Position numbers and translations under genes: made by a program. The notes under the pieces were generated by a model, which made no database searches, had not been told where the DNA came from, and worked only from the letters and a program-made list of their open reading frames with translations. This document shows positions 38,701 to 52,243 of a stretch of DNA of 64,000 nt, one piece after another. The stretch spans positions 5,146,001-5,210,000 of the forward strand of contig NW_027480438.1 of the NCBI RefSeq assembly GCF_051401765.1, given 5' to 3'. Origin of the DNA: Calliopsis andreniformis. Taxonomy: Eukaryota > Arthropoda > Insecta > Hymenoptera > Andrenidae. The number at the start of each line of letters is the position of its first letter. Position 1 is the stretch's first letter.

Positions 38701-41700
38701 CAATTTTCAATCGTCAATCCTCAATCCTCAATCCTCAATCCACAGTCATCAATCCTCAATCTTCAATAATCAATCGTCAATCCGCAGTCCTTAATCCTCA
38801 ATCCTCAATCCTCGTTCCTCAAACCTCAATCCTCAACCCTCAGCCATCATCCTCAATCCTCAATCCTCGTTCCTCACTCCTCAATCCTCAATCCTCAATC
38901 CTCAATCCTCAATAGCCAATCTCCAATCCTAGATCCTCAATCCCCAATCCTCAATCCTTAATCCTCAATCTTCAATCCTCAATCCTCAATTCTCAATCCT
39001 CAATACCCAATCCTCAATCCTCAATCTTCAATCCTCAATCCTCAATCCTCAATTGTAAACCCTCATTCTTCAATCCTCAATACCCAATCCTCAATCCTCA
39101 ATCCTCAATCCTGCATCCTCAATTCTCAATCCTCAATCCTCAGTCCTCAGTCCTCAAACCTCAACCCTCAACCCTCAGCCCTCATCCTCAATCCTCAATC
39201 CTAAATCCTCAATCATCAATCTTCAATCCTCAATACTCAGTCTTCAATCCTCAATCCTCAATCTTCAATCCTGAATACTCAATCTTCAATCCTCAATACT
39301 CAATCTTCAATCCTCAACCCTCAATCCTCAATCCAAATCCACAATCCTCAATCCTCAATCATCAACATTCAATCCTCAATACTCAGTCTTCAATACTCAA
39401 TCCTCAATTCTCAATTGTCAACCCTCATTCTTCAATCCTCAATACCCAATCCTCAATCCTCAATCCTCAATCCTGCATCCCCAATTCTCAATCCTCAATC
39501 CTCAGTCCTCAGTCCTCAAACCTCAACCCTCAACCCTCAGCCCTCATCCTCAATCCTCAATCCTAAATCCTCAATCATCAATCTTCAATCCTCAATACTC
39601 AGTCTTCAATCCTCAATCCTCAAACCTCAATCCTCAATCCTCAATCCTCAGTCATCAATCTTCAATCCTCAATACTGAATCTTCAGTCCTCAATCCTCAA
39701 TCCTCAATCGTCAGTCCTCATTCTTCAATCCTCAATCCTCAATCCTCAATCCTCAATCCTCAGTCATCAACCCTCAATCCTCAATACTCAATCGTCAATA
39801 CTCAATCGTCAATCCTCGGTCCTCAATTCTCAATCCTCAATCCTCGTTCCTCAAACCTCAATCCTCAACCCTCAGTCCTCATAATCAATCCTCAATCCTC
39901 AATCCTCAAACCTCAATCCTCATTCTTCAATCCTCAATCCTCAATACTCAACCATCAGTCCTCAATTCTCAATACTCAATTCTCAATACTCATTAGAATA
40001 TCCTGAATTCTCAGTATTCAATACCCAAACCTCAATCCTCAACCCTCAGCCGTCATCCTCCATCCTCAATCCTCAATCCTCAATCCTCAATCTTCAATCC
40101 TCAATACTCAATATTCAATTTTCAATCGTCAATCCTCAATCCTCAATCCTCAATCCACAGTCATCAATCCTCAATCTTCAATAATCAATCGTCAATCCGC
40201 AGTCCTTAATCCTCAATCCTCAATCCTCGTTCCTCAAACCTCAATCCTCAACCCTCAGCCATCATCCTCAATCCTCAATCCTCGTTCCTCACTCCTCAAT
40301 CCTCAATCCTCAATCCTCAATCCTCAATAGCCAATCTCCAATCCTAGATCCTCAATCCCCAATCCTCAATCCTTAATCCTCAATCTTCAATCCTCAATCC
40401 TCAATTCTCAATCCTCAATACTCAATCCTCAATCCTCAATCTTCAATCCTCAATCCTCAATCCTCAATTGTAAACCCTCATTCTTCAATCCTCAATACCC
40501 AATCCTCAATCCTCAATCCTCAATCCTGCATCCTCAATTCTCAATCCTCAATCCTCAGTCCTCAGTCCTCAAACCTCAACCCTCAACCCTCAGCCCTCAT
40601 CCTCAATCCTCAATCCTAAATCCTCAATCATCAATCTTCAATCCTCAATACTCAGTCTTCAATCCTCAATCCTCAATCTTCAATCCTGAATACTCAATCT
40701 TCAATCCTCAATACTCAATCTTCAATCCTCAACCCTCAATCCAAATCCACAATCCTCAATCCTCAATCATCAACATTCAATCCTCAATACTCAGTCTTCA
40801 ATACTCAATCCTCAATTCTCAATTGTCAACCCTCATTCTTCAATCCTCAATACCCAATCCTCAATCCTCAATCCTCAATCCTGCATCCCCAATTCTCAAT
40901 CCTCAATCCTCAGTCCTCAGTCCTCAAACCTCAACCCACAACCCTCAGCCCTCATCCTCAATCCTCAATCCTAAATCCTCAATCATCAATCTTCAATCCT
41001 CAATACTCAGTCTTCAATCCTCAATCCTCAAACCTCAATCCTCAATCCTCAATCCTCAATCATCAATCCTCAATCTTCAATACTCAATCCTCAGTCCTCG
41101 ATCCTCAATCCTCAATACTCAATCTTCAATCCTCAATCCTCAATCCTCAATCCTCAATCCTCATTCCTCAGTCATCAATCCTCAATCCTCAATTCTCAAT
41201 CGTAAATACTCAATCGTCTATCCTCAGTCCTCAATTCTCAATCCTCAATCCTCGTCCCTCAAACCTCAATCCTCAACCCTCAGTCCTCATACTCAATTCT
41301 CAATCCTCAATCCTCAAACCTCAATCCTCATTATTCAATCCTCAATCCTCAATACTCAACCATCAATCCTCAATTCTCAATACTCAATTCTCAATACTCA
41401 ATAGAATATCCTGAATTCTCAGTATTCAATACTCAAACCTCAATCCTCAACCCACAGCCCTTATCCTCCATCCTCAATCCTCAGTCCTCAATCATCAATC
41501 CTCATTCCTCAAACCTCAATCCCCAACCCTCAGTCCACATCCTCAATTCTCAATCCTCAATCCTCAATCCTCAATCTTCAATCCTCAACCCTCAATCCTC
41601 AATCCACAATCCTCAATCCTCAATCATCAATCTTCAATCCTCAATACTCAATCTTCAGTCCTCAATCCTCAATCCTCAATACTCAATCTTCAATCCTCAA

Positions 41701-44700
41701 TCCTCAATCCTCAATCCTCAATCCTCAGTCCTCAGTCATCAATCCTCAATCCTCAATTCTCAATCGTCAATACTCAATCGTCTGTCCTCAGTCCTCAATT
41801 CTCAATCCTCAATCCTCGTCCCTCAAACCTCAATCCTCAACCCTCAGTCCTCATACTCAATTCTCAATCCTCAATCCTCAAACCTCAATCCTCATTATTC
41901 AATCCTCAATCCTCAATACTCAACCATCAATCCTCAATTCTCAATACTCAATTCTCAATACTCAATAGAATATCCTGAATTCTCAGTATTCAATACTCAA
42001 ACCTCAATCCTCAACCCACAGCCCTTATCCTCCATCCTCAATCCTCAGTCCTCAATCCTCAATCTTCAATCCCCAATACTCAATATTCAATTTTCAGTCC
42101 TCAATCCTCAATCCTCAATCCTCAATATTCAATCCTGAATACTCCATCTTCAATCCTAAATGCTCAATCTTCAATCCTCAACCCTCAATCCTCAATCATC
42201 AACCTTCAATCCTCAATACTCAATCTTCAGTCCTCAATCCTCAATCCTCAATCATCAATCCTCATACTTCAATCCTCAATACCCAATTATCAATCGTCAA
42301 TCCTCAATCCTCCATCCTCAATTCTCAATCCTCAATCCTCAGTCCTCAGTCCTCAAACCTCAATCCTCAACCCTCAGCCCACATCCTCAATCCTCAATCA
42401 TAAATCCTCAATCATCAATCCTCAATACTCAGTCATCAATCCTCAATCCTCAATACTCAATCGTCAATACTCAATCGTCAATCCTCAGTCCTCAATTCTC
42501 AATCCTCAATCCTCGTCCCTCAAACCTCAATCCTCAACCGTCAGTCCTCGTCCTCAATCCTCAACTATCAATCCTCAATCCTCAATATTCAATCATCAAT
42601 ACTCAATCTTCGATCGTCAATCCTCAACCCTCAATCCTCAATCCTCAAACCTCAATCCTCAGTCCTCAAACTTCAATCCTGAATCCTCAATCCTCAATCC
42701 ACAATCCTCAATCCTCAATCGTCAGTCTTAAATCCTCAATACTCAATCTGCAAACCTCAGTCCTCAATCCACAATCCTCAATCCTCATTCTTCAATCCTC
42801 AATACCCAATCCTCAATCATCAACTCTCAATCCACAATCCTCAATTCTCAATCCTCAATCCTCAGTCCTCAGTCCTCAATAGTCAATCTCCAATCCTAGA
42901 TCCTCAATCCCCAATCCTCAATCCTTAATCCTCAATCTTCAATCCTCAATCCTCAGTTCTCTATCCTCAATACTCAATCCTCAAACCTCAATCCTCAATC
43001 CCCAATCCTCAATCATAAATCCTCAATCTTCAATATTCAATCCTCAATCCTCAATCCTCAATCCTCAATACTCAATCTTCAATCCTCAATCCTCAATCGT
43101 CTATCCTCAATCCTCAATCCTCAGTCACCAATCCTCAATCTTCAATACACAATCGTCAATCCGCAGTCCTCAATGCTCAGTCCTCAATCCTCGTTCCTCA
43201 AACCTCAACCCCAACCCTCAGCCCTCATCTTCCATCATCAATCCTCAATCCTCAAACCTCAATCTTCAATCCTCAATACTCAATCTTCCATTCTCAATTC
43301 TTAATCCTCAATCCTCAATCCCCAATCCTCAATCTTCAATCCTCAATCCTCAATCCTCAATCCACAATCCTCAATCCTCAATCATCAATACTCAATCTTC
43401 AATCCTCAATCCTCAATCCTCAATCCTCAATCCTCAATCATCAGTCATGAATACTCAATCTTCATAACTCAATCCTCAATCCTCAATCCTCAATCCTCAG
43501 TCCTCAATCATCAATCCTCATTCCTCAAACCTAAATCCTCAACCCTCAGCCCACATCCTCAATTCTGAATTCTCAATCCTCAATCCTTAATCTTCAATCC
43601 TCAACCCTCAGTCCTCAATCCTCAATCATAAGTCCTCATTCATCAATCTTCAATCTTCAACACTCAGTCTTCAATCCTCAATCCACAATCCTCAATCTTC
43701 AATCCTGAATACTCAATCTTCAATCCTCAACCCTCAATCCAAATCCACAATCCTCAATCCTCAATCATCAACATTCAATCCTCAATACTCAATCTTCAAT
43801 CCTCAATCCTCAATCCTCAATTGTCAACCCTCACTCTTCAATCCTCAATACCCAATCCTCAATCCTCAATCCTCAATCCTGCATCCTCAATTCTCAATCC
43901 TCAATCCTCAGTCCTCAGTCCTCAAACCTCAACCCTCAACCCTCAGCCCTCATCCTCAATCCTCAGTCCTAAATCCTCAATCATCAATCTTCAATCCTCA
44001 ATACTCAGTCTTCAATCCTCAATCCTCAATCCTCAGTCATCAATCCTCAATCCTCAATACTCAATCGTCAATCCTCAATCATCAGTCATGTATACTCAAT
44101 CTTCATAACTCAATCCTCAATCCTCGATCCTCAATCCTCAGTCCTCAATCATCAATCCTCATTCCTCAAACCTCAATCCCCAACCCTCAGTCCACATCCT
44201 CAATTCTCAATCCTCAATCCTCAATCCTCAATCTTCAATCCTCAACCCTCAATCCTCAATCCACAATCCTCAATCCTCAATCATCAATCTTCAATCCCCA
44301 ATACTCAATCTTCAGTCCTCAATCCTCAATCCTCAATCGTCAATCCTCATTCTTCAATCCTCAATCCTCAAGCCTCAATCCTCAATCCTCAGTCATCAAT
44401 ACTCAATCGTCAATACTCAATCGTCAATCCTCGGTTCTCAATTCTCAATCCTCAATCCTCGTTCCTCAAACCTCAATCCTCAACCCTCAGTCCTCATAAT
44501 CAATCCTCAATCCTCAATCCTCAAACCTCAATCCTCATTCTTCAATCCTCAATCCTCAATACTCAACCATCAGTCCTCAATTCTCAATACTCAATTCTCA
44601 ATACTCAATAGAATATCCTGAATTCTCAGTATTCAATACTCAAACCTCAATCCTCAACCCTCAGCCGTCATCCTCCATCCTCAATCCTCAATCCTCAATC

Positions 44701-45423
44701 CTCAATCTTCAATCCTCAATACTCAATATTCAATTTTCAATCCTCAATCCTCAATCCTCAATCCTCAATCCACAGTCATCAATCCTCAATCTTCAATAAT
44801 CAATCGTCAATCCGCAGTCCTTAATCCTCAATCCTCAATCCTCGTTCCTCAAACCTCAATCCTCAACCCTCAGCCATCATCCTCAATCCTCAATCCTCGT
44901 TCCTCGCTCCTCAATCCTCAATCCTCAATCCTCAATCCTCAATAGCCAATCTCCAATCCTAGATACTCAATCCCCAATCCTCAATCCTTAATCCTCAATC
45001 TTCAATCCCCAACCCTCAGTCCACATCCTCAATTCTCAATCCTCAACCCTCAATCCTCAAGCCTCGATCCTCAATCCTCAATCTTCAATCCTGAATACTC
45101 AATCTTCAATCCTCAATACTCAATCTTCAAACCTCAACCCTCAATCCTCAATCCTCAATTCTCAATACTCAATCTTCAATCCTCAATCCTCAATCCTCAA
45201 TCCGCAATCCTCAATCCTCAGTCATCAATCCTCAATCCTCAATACTCAATCGTCAATCCTCAGTCCTCAATCCTCAATCCACAGTCATCAATCCTCAATC
45301 TTCAATAATCAATCGTCAATCCGCAGTCCTAATCCTCAATCCTCAATCCTCGTTCCTCAAACCTCAATCCTCAACCCTCAGCCATCATCCTCAATCCTCA
45401 ATCCTCGTTCCTCACTCCTCAAT
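37656..45423 (+). repeat. Left copy of the largest duplication in the window (about 8-10 kb)
   Basis: Followed landmark by landmark against 52243-62138. Offset 14,587 to about 38.7 kb; 14,747 from about 39.4 to 41.49 kb, after a net 160-bp deletion on this side; then 16,924 from 41.48 kb, because the right copy holds 2,177 bp more; then 16,715 from 44.67 kb, after a 209-bp deletion on the right. Matching pairs: marker C 43446/60370 and 44087/61011, CTCGTTCCTCGCTCC near 44897/61612, and CAGTCCTAATCC near 45325/62040, a word found only at these two places. Confidence 0.87.
39996..41403 (+). repeat. 1,408-bp higher-order repeat unit
   Basis: The marker A copies at 39996 and 41404 are 1,408 bp apart. 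The block has the same landmark order as the unit at 54743-56150 and is part of the large duplication 37.7-45.4 versus 52.2-62.1 kb. The marker B spacing here (38913 to 40328) is 1,415 bp, one heptamer more. This is explained by an extra TCAATCC just before the AATCCAAATCC landmark near 39328, which is absent at the corresponding site near 40738. Confidence 0.8.
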
Positions 45424-48100
45424 CTTCAATCCTCAATCCTCAGTACTCTATCCTCAATACTCAATCCTCAAACCTCAATCCTCAATCCCCAATCCTCAAT
45501 CATAAATCCTCAATCTTCAATATTCAATCCTCAATCCTCAATCCTCAATCCTCAATACTCAATCTTCAATCCTCAATCCTCAATCGTCTATCCTCAATCC
45601 TCAATCCTCAGTCACCAATCCTCAATCTTCAATACACAATCGTCAATCCGCAGTCCTCAATGCTCAGTCCTCAATCCTCGTTCCTCAAACCTCAATCCTC
45701 AACCCTCAGCCCTCATCTTCCATCATCAATCCTCAATCCTCAAACCTCAATCTTCAATCCTCAATACTCAATCTTCCATTCTCAATTCTTAATCCTCAAT
45801 CCTCAATCCCCAATCCTCAATCTTCAATCCTCAATCCTCAATCCTCAATCCACAATCCTCAATCCTCAATCATCAATACTCAATCTTCAATCCTCAATCC
45901 TCAATCCTCAATCCTCAATCCTCAATCGTCAGTCATGAATACTCAATCTTCATAACTCAATCCTCAATCCTCAATCCTCAATCCTCAGTCCTCAATCATC
46001 AATCCTCATTCCTCAAACCTCAATCCTCAACCCTCAGCCCACATCCTCAATTCTGAATTCTCAATCCTCAATCCTTAATCTTCAATCCTCAACCCTCAGT
46101 CCTCAATCCTCAATCATAAGTCCTCATTCATCAATCTTCAATCTTCAATACTCAGTCTTCAATCCTCAATCCACAATCCTCAATCTTCAATCCTGAATAC
46201 TCAATCTTCAATCCTCAACCCTCAATCCAAATCCACAATCCTCAATCCTCAATCATCAACATTCAATCCTCAATACTCAATCTTCAATCCTCAATCCTCA
46301 ATCCTCAATTGTCAACCCTCATTCTTCAATCCTCAATACCCAATCCTCAATCCTCAATCCTCAATCCTGCATCCTCAATTCTCAATCCTCAATCCTCAGT
46401 CCTCAGTCCTCAAACCTCAACCCTCAACCCTCAGCCCTCATCCTCAATCCTCAGTCCTAAATCCTCAATCATCAATCTTCAATCCTCAATACTCAGTCTT
46501 CAATCCTCAATCCTCAATCCCCAGTCATCAATCCTCAATCCTCAATACTCAATCGTCAATCCTCAATCATCAGTCAGGTATACTCAATCTTCATAACTCA
46601 ATCCTCAATCCTCGATCCTCAATCCTCAGTCCTCAATCATCAATCCTCATTCCTCAAACCTCAATCCCCAACCCTCAGTCCACATCCTCAATTCTCAATC
46701 CTCAATCCTCAATCCTCAATCTTCAATCCTCAACCCTCAATCCTCAATCCACAATCCTCAATCCTCAATCATCAATCTTCAATCCTCAATACTCAATCTT
46801 CAGTCCTCAATCCTCAATCCTCAATACTCAATCTTCAATCCTCAATCCTCAATCCTCAATCCTCAATCCTCAGTCCTCAGTCATCAATCCTCAATCCTCA
46901 ATTCTCAATCCTCAATACTCAACCATCAGTCCTCAATTCTCAATACTCAATTCTCAATACTCATTAGAATATCCTGAATTCTCAGTATTCAATACTCAAA
47001 CCTCAATCCTCAACCCTCAGCCGTCATCCTCCATCCTCAATCCTCAATCCTCAATCCTCAATCTTCAATCCTCAATACTCAATATTCAATTTTCAATCGT
47101 CAATCCTCAATCCTCAATCCTCAATCCACAGTCATCAATCCTCAATCTTCAATAATCAATCGTCAATCCGCAGTCCTTAACCCTCAATCCTCAATCCTCG
47201 TTCCTCAAACCTCAATCCTCAACCCTCAGCCATCATCCTCAATCCTCAATCCTCGTTCCTCACTCCTCAATCCTCAATCCTCAATCCTCAATCCTCAATA
47301 GCCAATCTCCAATCCTAGATCCTCAATCCCCAATCCTCAATCCTTAATCCTCAATCTTCAATCCTCAATCCTCAATTCTCAATCCTCAATACTCAATCCT
47401 CAATCCTCAATCTTCAATCCTCAATCCTCAATCCTCAATTGTAAACCCTCATTCTTCAATCCTCAATACCCAATCCTCAATCCTCAATCCTCAATCCTGC
47501 ATCCTCAATTCTCAATCCTCAATCCTCAGTCCTCAGTCCTCAAACCTCAACCCTCAACCCTCAGCCCTCATCCTCAATCCTCAATCCTAAATCCTGAATC
47601 ATCAATCTTCAATCCTCAATACTCAGTCTTCAATCCTCAATCCTCAAACCTCAATCCTCAATCCTCAATCCTCAATCATCAATCCTCAATCTTCAATACT
47701 CAATCCTCAGTCCTCGATCCTCAATCCTCAATACTCAATCTTCAATCCTCAATCCTCAATCCTCAATCCTCAATCCTCATTCCTCAGTCATCAATCCTCA
47801 ATCCTCAATTCTCAATCGTAAATACTCAATCGTCTATCCTCAGTCCTCAATTCTCAATCCTCAATCCTCGTCCCTCAAACCTCAATCCTCAACCCTCAGT
47901 CCTCATACTCAATTCTCAATCCTCAATCCTCAAACCTCAATCCTCATTATTCAATCCTCAATCCTCAATACTCAACCATCAATCCTCAATTCTCAATACT
48001 CAATTCTCAATACTCAATAGAATATCCTGAATTCTCAGTATTCAATACTCAAACCTCAATCCTCAATCCTCAATCCTCAATCCACAGTCATCAATCCTCA
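45424..48100 (+). repeat. Left copy of a 4,143-bp-offset tandem duplication
   Basis: Matches 49567-52243 at a constant 4,143: CTCAGTACTC (45441/49584), GTCAGTCATG of marker C (45934/50077), marker A (46967/51110 and 48020/52163) and marker B (47299/51442). Differences are few: CAGTCAGGTATAC at 46571 for CAGTCATGTATAC, CCCAGTCATC near 46519, and CTCAACCATC near 46919 for CTCAATCATC. The left edge coincides with the end of the 37.7-45.4 kb block. Confidence 0.9.
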
Positions 48101-49566
48101 ATCTTCAATACTCAATAGTCAATCCGCAGTCCTCAATCCTCAATCCTCAATCCTCGTTCCTCAAACCTCAATCCTCAACCCTCAGCCATCATCCTCAATC
48201 CTCAATCCTCGTTCCTCACTCCTCAATCCTCAATCCTGAACACTCAATCTTCAATCCTCAATCCTCAATCCTCATTCCTCAGTCATCAATCCTCAATCCT
48301 CAATTCTCAATCGTAAATACTCAATCGTCTATCCTCAGTCCTCAATTCTCAATCCTCAATCCTCGTCCCTCAAACCTCAATCCTCAACCCTCAGTCCTCA
48401 TACTCAATTCTCAATCCTCAATCCTCAAACCTCAATCCTCATTATTCAATCCTCAATCATCAATACTCAACCATCAATCCTCAATTCTCAATACTCAATT
48501 CTCAATACTCAATAGAATATCCTGAATTCTCAGTATTCAATACTCAAACCTCAATCCTCAACCCACAGCCCTTATCCTCCATCCTCAATCCTCAGTCCTC
48601 AATCCTCAATCTTCAATCCCCAATACTCAATATTCAATTTTCAGTCCTCAATCCTCAATCCTCAATCCTCAATCTTCAATCCTGAATACTCCATCTTCAA
48701 TCCTAAATGCTCAATCTTCAATCCTCAACCCTCAATCCTCAATCATCAACCTTCAATCCTCAATACTCAATCTTCAGTCCTCAATCCTCAATCCTCAATC
48801 GTCAATCCTCATACTTCAATCCTCAATACCCAATTATCAATCGTCAATCCTCAATCCTCCATCCTCAATTCTCAATCCTCAATCCTCAGTCCTCAGTCCT
48901 CAAACCTCAATCCTCAACCCTCAGCCCACATCCTCAATCCTCAATCATAAATCCTCAATCATCAATCCTCAATACTCAGTCATCAATCCTCAATCCTCAA
49001 TACTCAATCGTCAATACTCAATCGTCAATCCTCAGTCCTCAATTCTCAATCCTCAATCCTCGTCCCTCAAACCTCAATCCTCAACCGTCAGTCCTCGACC
49101 TCAATCCTCAACTATCAATCCTCAATCCTCAATATTCAATCATCAATACTCAATCTTCGATCGTCAATCCTCAACCCTCAATCCTCAATCCTCAAACCTC
49201 AATCCTCAGTCCTCAAACTTCAATCCTGAATCCTCAATCCTCAATCCACAATCCTCAATCCTCAATCGTCAGTCTTAAATCCTCAATACTCAATCTGCAA
49301 ACCTCAGTCCTCAATCCTCAATCCTCAATCCTCATTCTTCAATCCTCAATACCCAATCCTCAATCATCAACTCTCAATCCTCAATCCTCAATTCTCAATC
49401 CTCAATCCTCAGTCCTCAGTCCTCAAACCTCAATCCTCAACCCTCAGCCATCATCCTCAATCCTCAATCCTCTTTCCTCAATCCTCAATCCTCAATCCCA
49501 AGACCTCAATAATCAATCTCCAATCCTAGATCCTCAATCCCCAATCCTCAATCCTTAATCCTCAAT
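48101..49566 (+). repeat. Spacer between the 4,143-bp copies, matching 55.9-57.2 kb
   Basis: From 48247 this stretch follows 55883 onward at an offset of 7,636 (CTCATTCCTCAGTC 48272/55908, marker A 48525/56151, ATGCTCAATCTTC 48707/56343). Private changes are CTCGACCTC near 49094 for CTCGTCCTC, CCCAAGACC near 49498 for CCCCAGACC, and an AATAATCAATCTCC form of marker B (49510, shared with 57146). Confidence 0.85.
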
Positions 49567-52243
49567 CTTCAATCCTCAATCCTCAGTACTCTATCCTCAA
49601 TACTCAATCCTCAAACCTCAATCCTCAATCCCCAATCCTCAATCATAAATATTCAATCTTCAATATTCAATCCTCAATCCTCAATCCTCAATCCTCAATA
49701 CTCAATCTTCAATCCTCAATCCTCAATCGTCTATCCTCAATCCTCAATCCTCAGTCACCAATCCTCAATCTTCAATACACAATCGTCAATCCGCAGTCCT
49801 CAATGCTCAGTCCTCAATCCTCGTTCCTCAAACCTCAATCCTCAACCCTCAGCCCTCATCTTCCATCATCAATCCTCAATCCTCAAACCTCAATCTTCAA
49901 TCCTCAATACTCAATCTTCCATTCTCAATTCTTAATCCTCAATCCTCAATCCCCAATCCTCAATCTTCAATCCTCAATCCTCAATCCTCAATCCACAATC
50001 CTCAATCCTCAATCATCAATACTCAATCTTCAATCCTCAATCCTCAATCCTCAATCCTCAATCCTCAATCGTCAGTCATGAATACTCAATCTTCATAACT
50101 CAATCCTCAATCCTCAATCCTCAATCCTCAGTCCTCAATCATCAATCCTCATTCCTCAAACCTCAATCCTCAACCCTCAGCCCACATCCTCAATTCTGAA
50201 TTCTCAATCCTCAATCCTTAATCTTCAATCCTCAACCCTCAGTCCTCAATCCTCAATCATAAGTCCTCATTCATCAATCTTCAATCTTCAATACTCAGTC
50301 TTCAATCCTCAATCCACAATCCTCAATCTTCAATCCTGAATACTCAATCTTCAATCCTCAACCCTCAATCCAAATCCACAATCCTCAATCCTCAATCATC
50401 AACATTCAATCCTCAATACTCAATCTTCAATCCTCAATCCTCAATCCTCAATTGTCAACCCTCATTCTTCAATCCTCAATACCCAATCCTCAATCCTCAA
50501 TCCTCAATCCTGCATCCTCAATTCTCAATCCTCAATCCTCAGTCCTCAGTCCTCAAACCTCAACCCTCAACCCTCAGCCCTCATCCTCAATCCTCAGTCC
50601 TAAATCCTCAATCATCAATCTTCATTCCTCAATACTCAGTCTTCAATCCTCAATCCTCAATCCTCAGTCATCAATCCTCAATCCTCAATACTCAATCGTC
50701 AATCCTCAATCATCAGTCATGTATACTCAATCTTCATAACTCAATCCTCAATCCTCGATCCTCAATCCTCAGTCCTCAATCATCAATCCTCATTCCTCAA
50801 ACCTCAATCCCCAACCCTCAGTCCACATCCTCAATTCTCAATCCTCAATCCTCAATCCTCAATCTTCAATCCTCAACCCTCAATCCTCAATCCACAATCC
50901 TCAATCCTCAATCATCAATCTTCAATCCTCAATACTCAATCTTCAGTCCTCAATCCTCAATCCTCAATACTCAATCTTCAATCCTCAATCCTCAATCCTC
51001 AATCCTCAATCCTCAGTCCTCAGTCATCAATCCTCAATCCTCAATTCTCAATCCTCAATACTCAATCATCAGTCCTCAATTCTCAATACTCAATTCTCAA
51101 TACTCATTAGAATATCCTGAATTCTCAGTATTCAATACTCAAACCTCAATCCTCAACCCTCAGCCGTCATCCTCCATCCTCAATCCTCAATCCTCAATCC
51201 TCAATCTTCAATCCTCAATACTCAATATTCAATTTTCAATCGTCAATCCTCAATCCTCAATCCTCAATCCACAGTCATCAATCCTCAATCTTCAATAATC
51301 AATCGTCAATCCGCAGTCCTTAACCCTCAATCCTCAATCCTCGTTCCTCAAACCTCAATCCTCAACCCTCAGCCATCATCCTCAATCCTCAATCCTCGTT
51401 CCTCACTCCTCAATCCTCAATCCTCAATCCTCAATCCTCAATAGCCAATCTCCAATCCTAGATCCTCAATCCCCAATCCTCAATCCTTAATCCTCAATCT
51501 TCAATCCTCAATCCTCAATTCTCAATCCTCAATACTCAATCCTCAATCCTCAATCTTCAATCCTCAATCCTCAATCCTCAATTGTAAACCCTCATTCTTC
51601 AATCCTCAATACCCAATCCTCAATCCTCAATCCTCAATCCTGCATCCTCAATTCTCAATCCTCAATCCTCAGTCCTCAGTCCTCAAACCTCAACCCTCAA
51701 CCCTCAGCCCTCATCCTCAATCCTCAATCCTAAATCCTCAATCATCAATCTTCAATCCTCAATACTCAGTCTTCAATCCTCAATCCTCAAACCTCAATCC
51801 TCAATCCTCAATCCTCAATCATCAATCCTCAATCTTCAATACTCAATCCTCAGTCCTCGATCCTCAATCCTCAATACTCAATCTTCAATCCTCAATCCTC
51901 AATCCTCAATCCTCAATCCTCATTCCTCAGTCATCAATCCTCAATCCTCAATTCTCAATCGTAAATACTCAATCGTCTATCCTCAGTCCTCAATTCTCAA
52001 TCCTCAATCCTCGTCCCTCAAACCTCAATCCTCAACCCTCAGTCCTCATACTCAATTCTCAATCCTCAATCCTCAAACCTCAATCCTCATTATTCAATCC
52101 TCAATCCTCAATACTCAACCATCAATCCTCAATTCTCAATACTCAATTCTCAATACTCAATAGAATATCCTGAATTCTCAGTATTCAATACTCAAACCTC
52201 AATCCTCAATCCTCAATCCTCAATCCACAGTCATCAATCCTCA
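49567..52243 (+). repeat. Right copy of the 4,143-bp-offset tandem duplication
   Basis: See 45424-48100. Its first 1.5 kb (to 51053) also matches 57203-58689 at offset 7,636, so this segment exists in three copies (45.4, 49.6 and 57.2 kb). It ends near 52243, where CCACAGTCATCAATCC is followed by CTCAATAC instead of CTTCAATAC. That is exactly where the right copy of the large duplication begins. Confidence 0.9.
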
